Source: Globisporangium splendens (Eukaryota > Oomycota > Peronosporomycetes > Pythiales > Pythiaceae). From it: a DNA stretch of 64,000 nucleotides. This document shows positions 60,469-64,000 of this stretch, piece by piece. Numbering within the stretch: position 1 is the stretch's first letter; every line of letters starts with the position of its first letter. Under the pieces are notes generated by a model. That model was given only the letters and a program-made list of their open reading frames with translations. It made no database searches and was not told the origin of the DNA. The position numbers and the translations under genes were made by a program. Location of the stretch: assembly GCA_006386115.1 (NCBI GenBank), contig VFIW01000061.1:124001-188000 (forward strand), written 5' to 3'.

Positions 60469-61889
60469 TCACTTTTGCCTCATATCGTCTAGCAACAGGT
60501 TCTCCATCATTTTCGATACGCCATCCCCGTCTTGATCGCTCAAGTCGGATACCACGTCGCTGAATGCCTCGATGGACGCTTGCCGTTTTGATTCCAAGTC
60601 GGGAGTTGCCGTAGCTGAACTTGGTTTTTGCACAAATTGCACGCAGGTGCGTAAGATACTCCCCGAGCTTTGGAACCCTGAACTATCGGCAATCGGCTGC
60701 ACGGTCGTCCACCCCGTCTCATCGGCCATTGTCCCAATAAGGCTGCCTGTAAGTTGGGAACACGCGCGCCACACGACCACAACCTTGTCATTCTCAATTG
60801 TGAATTTCTTCATCACGAGTTTGCTTGGAGGGATAATCTGGTCAATGGGGTCTTCGGGATGATATCTGACAGCAAAAGCATCATCGGTTCTCCAGATCTG
60901 CTCGGTACCTGGACCAGTTTGGAGCAAGTAGATATTCAAGAGTGTGCACCAGAGATTGTCGGCAGTCATCCGGCTGTCGAATGGCTCGATGGCCGCACTC
61001 GTGAGCTCAAGATACGAGCTCCCTCCGTGGTTCTTGTTCGTCTTGATACGCCCCGATTTAGGCAGGTCCGATGTGACCTGGTCGAGACCACTCTCTTGGA
61101 ACACGATATCCAAAAGCCTAAAACTCGCATCAATGTCCGCGGCGAGCTCGGTGAATCCGTCAGCGTCTTGGAGCTGGGACGATGCTCGCCTTCTCTGTTT
61201 CAACCGTGGTCCAAGTGCATACGATGGCCCTCGTTTGTTCCCGAGTATCTGTCCGATGGACTGTATCAGGTGAATCGTCCGTTGTAACTCGAGTTTCAGG
61301 TATTTGTTCTCGGTTTCTGCCTGTCTACGGTACTCGAGCTGATTTTTCGCAATGCGCTGCCATGCCAAGTTGAGCTTGGCTTTGTCATCTGATGACACCA
61401 CGATTTTGCCCTGTCGGAAAGCAAGCACCTCGGCTTCCAGCTCGGCCACAAGTGCTCGCAGTTTATGCAGTTCCTTCTTCAACTGCTCTCGGTACTTGTT
61501 GCGCTGTCTAGTGGCCAAGGTGATTGTCTTCGGTGGTGACGAGGGAGTATCTGGAGGGGTACTCTCGTTGGTCTTGTCCGCTGTTATCGATAGAGTCGAA
61601 TCGCTAGGAACTCCACAGAGCAACCCTGAGCTTTCGGTGGAACTAGCATCTGAGTACGACGGTTGATTGTCTGAAAGCACGCTGAATAGAAGCTGAGGAG
61701 CTCGTCTGGCTGATGCGAGAGCACCAGGGAGTGGCCGCCTTGCAGCTCGTCCAGCGGATCCACTGTCGCATTTGAAAGACAGTACCCAGTGTCGCCAGTG
61801 ACGGTCGACATTGCTGTGTGCGCAAGCCCGCGCGCGTCTCGGTGGCGCTTCGGCGAAGACGACGATGCGCGTGGAGCTGGAGGTGCCAT
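60469..61889 (-). pseudogene. Frameshifted group F copy
   Basis: The homologous start (MAPPAPRASSSSPKRHRDAR) is at 61889. A one-base deletion near 61685, compared with the 58.6 kb gene, shifts the frame right after SHQPDELLSF, so the natural frame ends at 61584. The remaining frame is fully open from there to 60469: basic segment RQRNKYREQLKKELHKLRAL, coiled coil, START-like part with YLELTSAAIEPFDS and MADETGWTTVQPIADSS, and a shortened C-terminus MMENLLLDDMRQK. Apart from the single deletion and the early stop the copy looks young: its first 200 codons are nearly identical to the neighbour. An error in the sequence cannot be excluded, in which case this would be a 19th intact gene. Confidence 0.75.
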
Positions 61890-61959
61890 GTTTGACTTCC
61901 TGCGCTCTCTTCCGAACTGAAAAAAATGGGAGTGACGGTCTTCCCATTCCTCACGAACA

Positions 61960-61977
61960 CACCGGTCAATACCGGTA
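61960..61977 (-). promoter_or_regulatory. Paired CCGG motif upstream of a group F copy
   Basis: CACCGG, five bases, ACCGGTA, about 70-90 bp upstream of the ATG at 61889; third instance of the motif. Confidence 0.45.
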
Positions 61978-62739
61978 CACAAATCGGAGTGAAGGTGCTG
62001 CTAAAAATACAGAACTTTCCGCATTATACCGGCAATCATAAGGTTTTCGAAATACATTAGGGTTTTCTCGCTCCCAAATTGTCAGCACTGCTGACAATAC
62101 TGCGACTTTAACACAACAACAACAACATCAAATCTGAGTAAAGTGCAAAGAGCAACATTAACTGCAAAGAAAATTGTGGTAAGCTATTCTTCAATTACTG
62201 CGAAAGAGCACAATAGAATCAACATTGCAAGGCAACGTCGCAGTTAGATCAGCGGAGGGAGATGCATGACTCTGGTTATTTGCCACCAGCACAGTCCTAG
62301 CTGTACTCAAGTTAAGTGTCACGCTTCATTTCGCGACAGCATTAGAGAATTTGTTAAAGATTTTGAATTCTTACAAGCCAAAGTGTTGCTGGAATGCATT
62401 GGCAGCCTAGGGGAAACGTGTTCGATCAAAGTTGCTATAAATGCCGCTGTATTGTTGAAACTTTAAGTTGCAGTATCGAGAGCCAGAACCCTCATCGCCA
62501 ATTTATGAGAGTGGCACTCATGGGTTGAGCACAGAAAAAGGTTCAATGCAAATCTTGTGAAAACCTCAACAACTGTTTAAAAGAGGATAACCGACAGATC
62601 ACCTGCATTCTGGATCTACAAGATCGGTAATATCGGTCGACGACGATTGATCTTCATTCCTTTTTTTCATTTGGGTGCTGGCGGATTCTGTGATCCAAGA
62701 GACACGACGGACCCACTCAATGGGGTGTGCGAAGACTAG
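61978..62739. other. Intergenic, about 760 bp
   Basis: Separates divergent group F copies. A short (AAC)n run lies near 62114-62128. A 66-codon ORF at 62266-62466 is unrecognised. Confidence 0.4.
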
Positions 62740-63311
62740 TTGCTACTACCCTCGCACCAGCCAGACAAGCTCCCTGTTTCCTGGCTGACGTGCTCTCAGA
62801 CGACCAGCCGACACCCTCGGATGCCAGTGCCAGCAACACCACTGCGTCGCGATACGAAGTTGCTGAGAATGCAAAGCTGCTACGAGCAGAGACGACCAGC
62901 ACGAATGAGAGAACGAAAGGAATACTGCCACTGACGATGCCCATGGCTGTTCGACGCAACAAGCACCAAGACTAGATGAAGAAGGAGCTCGAGCGACTGC
63001 GCAAAGCTGTGCCTGAGTTGGAAGCCCAGCTACTCGCTTTGCGCCAAGGCAAGATCATCTTGTCCACAGACGACAGAGCCAAACTCGGCTTGGTGTGGAG
63101 TGGCAGCGCTATTTCCTACAGCTCGGGGTTCTCAAGCTCGGGGAGTGTCACGCGCACATTTATCCATTTTATGCATAGATCAAGTACAGCTGCAACGACT
63201 CGGGGCTCCGTGATGGCTTCCGTCGACGCGTTCATCGATGCGATTGGCACCATCACTAAGCAAGACGTGGAGGATGTACCTGAATTAATTGAGAACAAGT
63301 CGCTGAACTAA
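62740..63311 (+). pseudogene. Group F pseudogene with large internal deletion
   Basis: It starts with a decayed SHQPDKLPVSW (family LLLSHQPDELLSF) and shifts frame; the next frame reads FLADVLSDDQPTPSDAS and then a decayed linker. The basic segment NKHQD is followed by a stop (62973-62975) and MKKELERLRKAVPELEAQLL, then LRQGKIILSTDDRAKLGLVW. At that point about 230 residues (rest of coiled coil and most of the START-like region) are missing: the frame goes straight on as ISYSSGFSSSGSVTRTFIHF, matching IADSSGFQSSGSVVRTCVHF, and ends with a degenerate C-terminus. At least one frameshift, one nonsense codon and one deletion. Confidence 0.8.
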
Positions 63312-63863
63312 ACAATTGCGTCCACTCGGTAGACCTAGATGTCGTGCTGGGTTTATGCGAGTGTGTTCTGGCGCAGTAAGTAAACGCAGGCATCGGGTGC
63401 TGGTCTGCACTCACTATGGGCAGAAATTGTAACAAGGATATAAGGTTTTGTTGGATGATTGTTCCAACTGACACGGATAAACAGACGAGAAGACAGCATA
63501 CAAACACGCGCATGGTGCAACTGACTGTCATTGCCCGGAGACATCTTTGCCGCAGCAACCAAGTGGGGACATCAGTTCCTCCATGATTACTACTGTTTGA
63601 GAAACTTGGATCGTACCATGTTCATGCTCGTGCTCAAAGGGCACGGTGTCTCAATGAGGTAACAGTGACGATAGCTTGAGGAAACCCGTGCATGCAGCTT
63701 CGTTGAATTGGCGCCTTTTTCTGAGCGTCTCGCACAGATTGCGCCCGACGATTGTGCCATGCAGTCAACGGGGTAATCACGATTTGAAAGGTGTTTGCTG
63801 AGTGATTGTGCCTGCGACAGTCGTTCGGAAAAACAGAATGGGCTCAGCACTTCAGAAAGCTCC
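63312..63863. other. Intergenic, about 550 bp
   Basis: No gene supported. A minus-strand ORF (63590-63997) is the shadow of the partial gene at the end. Confidence 0.4.
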
Positions 63864-64000
63864 ATGCTGCCGTCAGCACCTTCCCCACCGCTTCCCCGCG
63901 ACGCGTCTGCTTCTGGCGGCGTCTCCGTGCGAGAAGACACCTTGGAGGACATGCTGGCCTTCATTGATGGTCTCGACACCTCCGACGCTGTCACCACCGC
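63864..64000 (+). CDS. Start of another group D family gene, cut by the window end
   Basis: From ATG 63864 the frame reads MLPSAPSPPLPRDASASGGV and then SVREDTLEDMLAFIDGLDTS to the last base. The T-L-x-x-x-L-A-F-I-D-G box is the N-terminal signature of the 53.8 kb gene (TLANVLAFIDGFED), so this is very probably a further group D member whose basic, coiled-coil and START-like parts lie beyond the window. 45 codons are visible. Confidence 0.6.
   Translation, partial: MLPSAPSPPLPRDASASGGVSVREDTLEDMLAFIDGLDTSDAVTT

Noticed and set aside
22400..64000. Calling the array members canonical bZIP transcription factors
   Set aside because: The basic block and heptads are there, but the spacing between them is not the canonical N-x7-R-x9-L, and several members lack key basic residues. 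I keep the neutral name M96/START-like family.
22400..64000. Secreted effector genes (RXLR or CRN type) in the array
   Set aside because: None of the proteins starts with a signal peptide or carries an RXLR/LFLAK motif.
1..64000. Transposable elements, CRISPR arrays, tRNA or rRNA genes
   Set aside because: No reverse transcriptase, integrase or transposase domain, no regularly spaced repeats, and no tRNA/rRNA sequence was recognised on either strand; the only element-like structure is the hairpin at 34.8-35.0 kb.

Overview
The window looks like nuclear DNA of an oomycete (Peronosporales/Pythiales type). Genes are compact, introns are short (64-92 bp, GT-AG), and gene spacing is tight. NME7-like and MORN-repeat genes suit a zoosporic, flagellated organism. 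The dominant gene family, roughly 420-510 aa with an acidic N-terminus, a basic/coiled-coil segment and a START-like C-terminus, is what oomycete genomes usually label the 'M96 mating-specific protein family' or bZIP/START-like proteins. The species assignment is an inference; no rRNA or marker gene is present.

Left part (1-22 kb), mostly conserved single-copy genes: the 3' end of a BCS1-type AAA ATPase (+), the U5 snRNP protein DIM1 (+), an NME7-like DM10-NDK-NDK protein (-, one intron), a PNRC-motif protein probably linked to decapping (+, one intron), a truncated family member with a decayed tail (+, 6.8-8.2 kb), a gene-poor stretch, a RING + CXC cysteine-rich protein ending in a CaaX-like box (+), the first full-length family member (+, 13.5 kb), an unrecognised broken ORF (-), exportin-6 (-, three exons), a small three-exon gene with XLF-like layout (+) and a MORN protein (-).

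Right part (22-64 kb), an almost uninterrupted array of the M96/START-like family. With the 13.5 kb gene, 18 full-length ORFs are present in the window. There is also one frameshifted copy, one partial copy running off the right end, the truncated 6.8 kb member and at least four relics. By N-terminal signature they fall into subgroups: A (ENVLLAETE type; 22.4, 24.5, 26.2, 27.8, 30.7-, 33.3-, 37.0, 38.9 kb), B (FLxEIAPFL type; 41.0, 42.5 kb), C (EAQLLDEADALL type and the related 50.7 kb gene; 45.7, 47.7-, 50.7 kb), D (short LAFIDG type; 52.4, 53.8, 63.9 kb), E (55.8 kb-) and F (LLLSHQPDE type; 13.5, 58.6-, 60.5-, 62.7 kb).

The array shows birth-and-death evolution and sequence homogenisation. 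A 1.7-kb-armed tail-to-tail near-palindrome (45.4-49.4 kb) carries two group C genes that are identical at both ends but diverged inside the START-like part. A 1.2-kb inverted duplication joins two group A genes 7 kb apart. A direct pair of group F genes has alternating identical and diverged blocks. Shared promoter-like motifs sit upstream of members of groups A and F. I saw no reverse transcriptase, transposase, CRISPR array, tRNA or rRNA.
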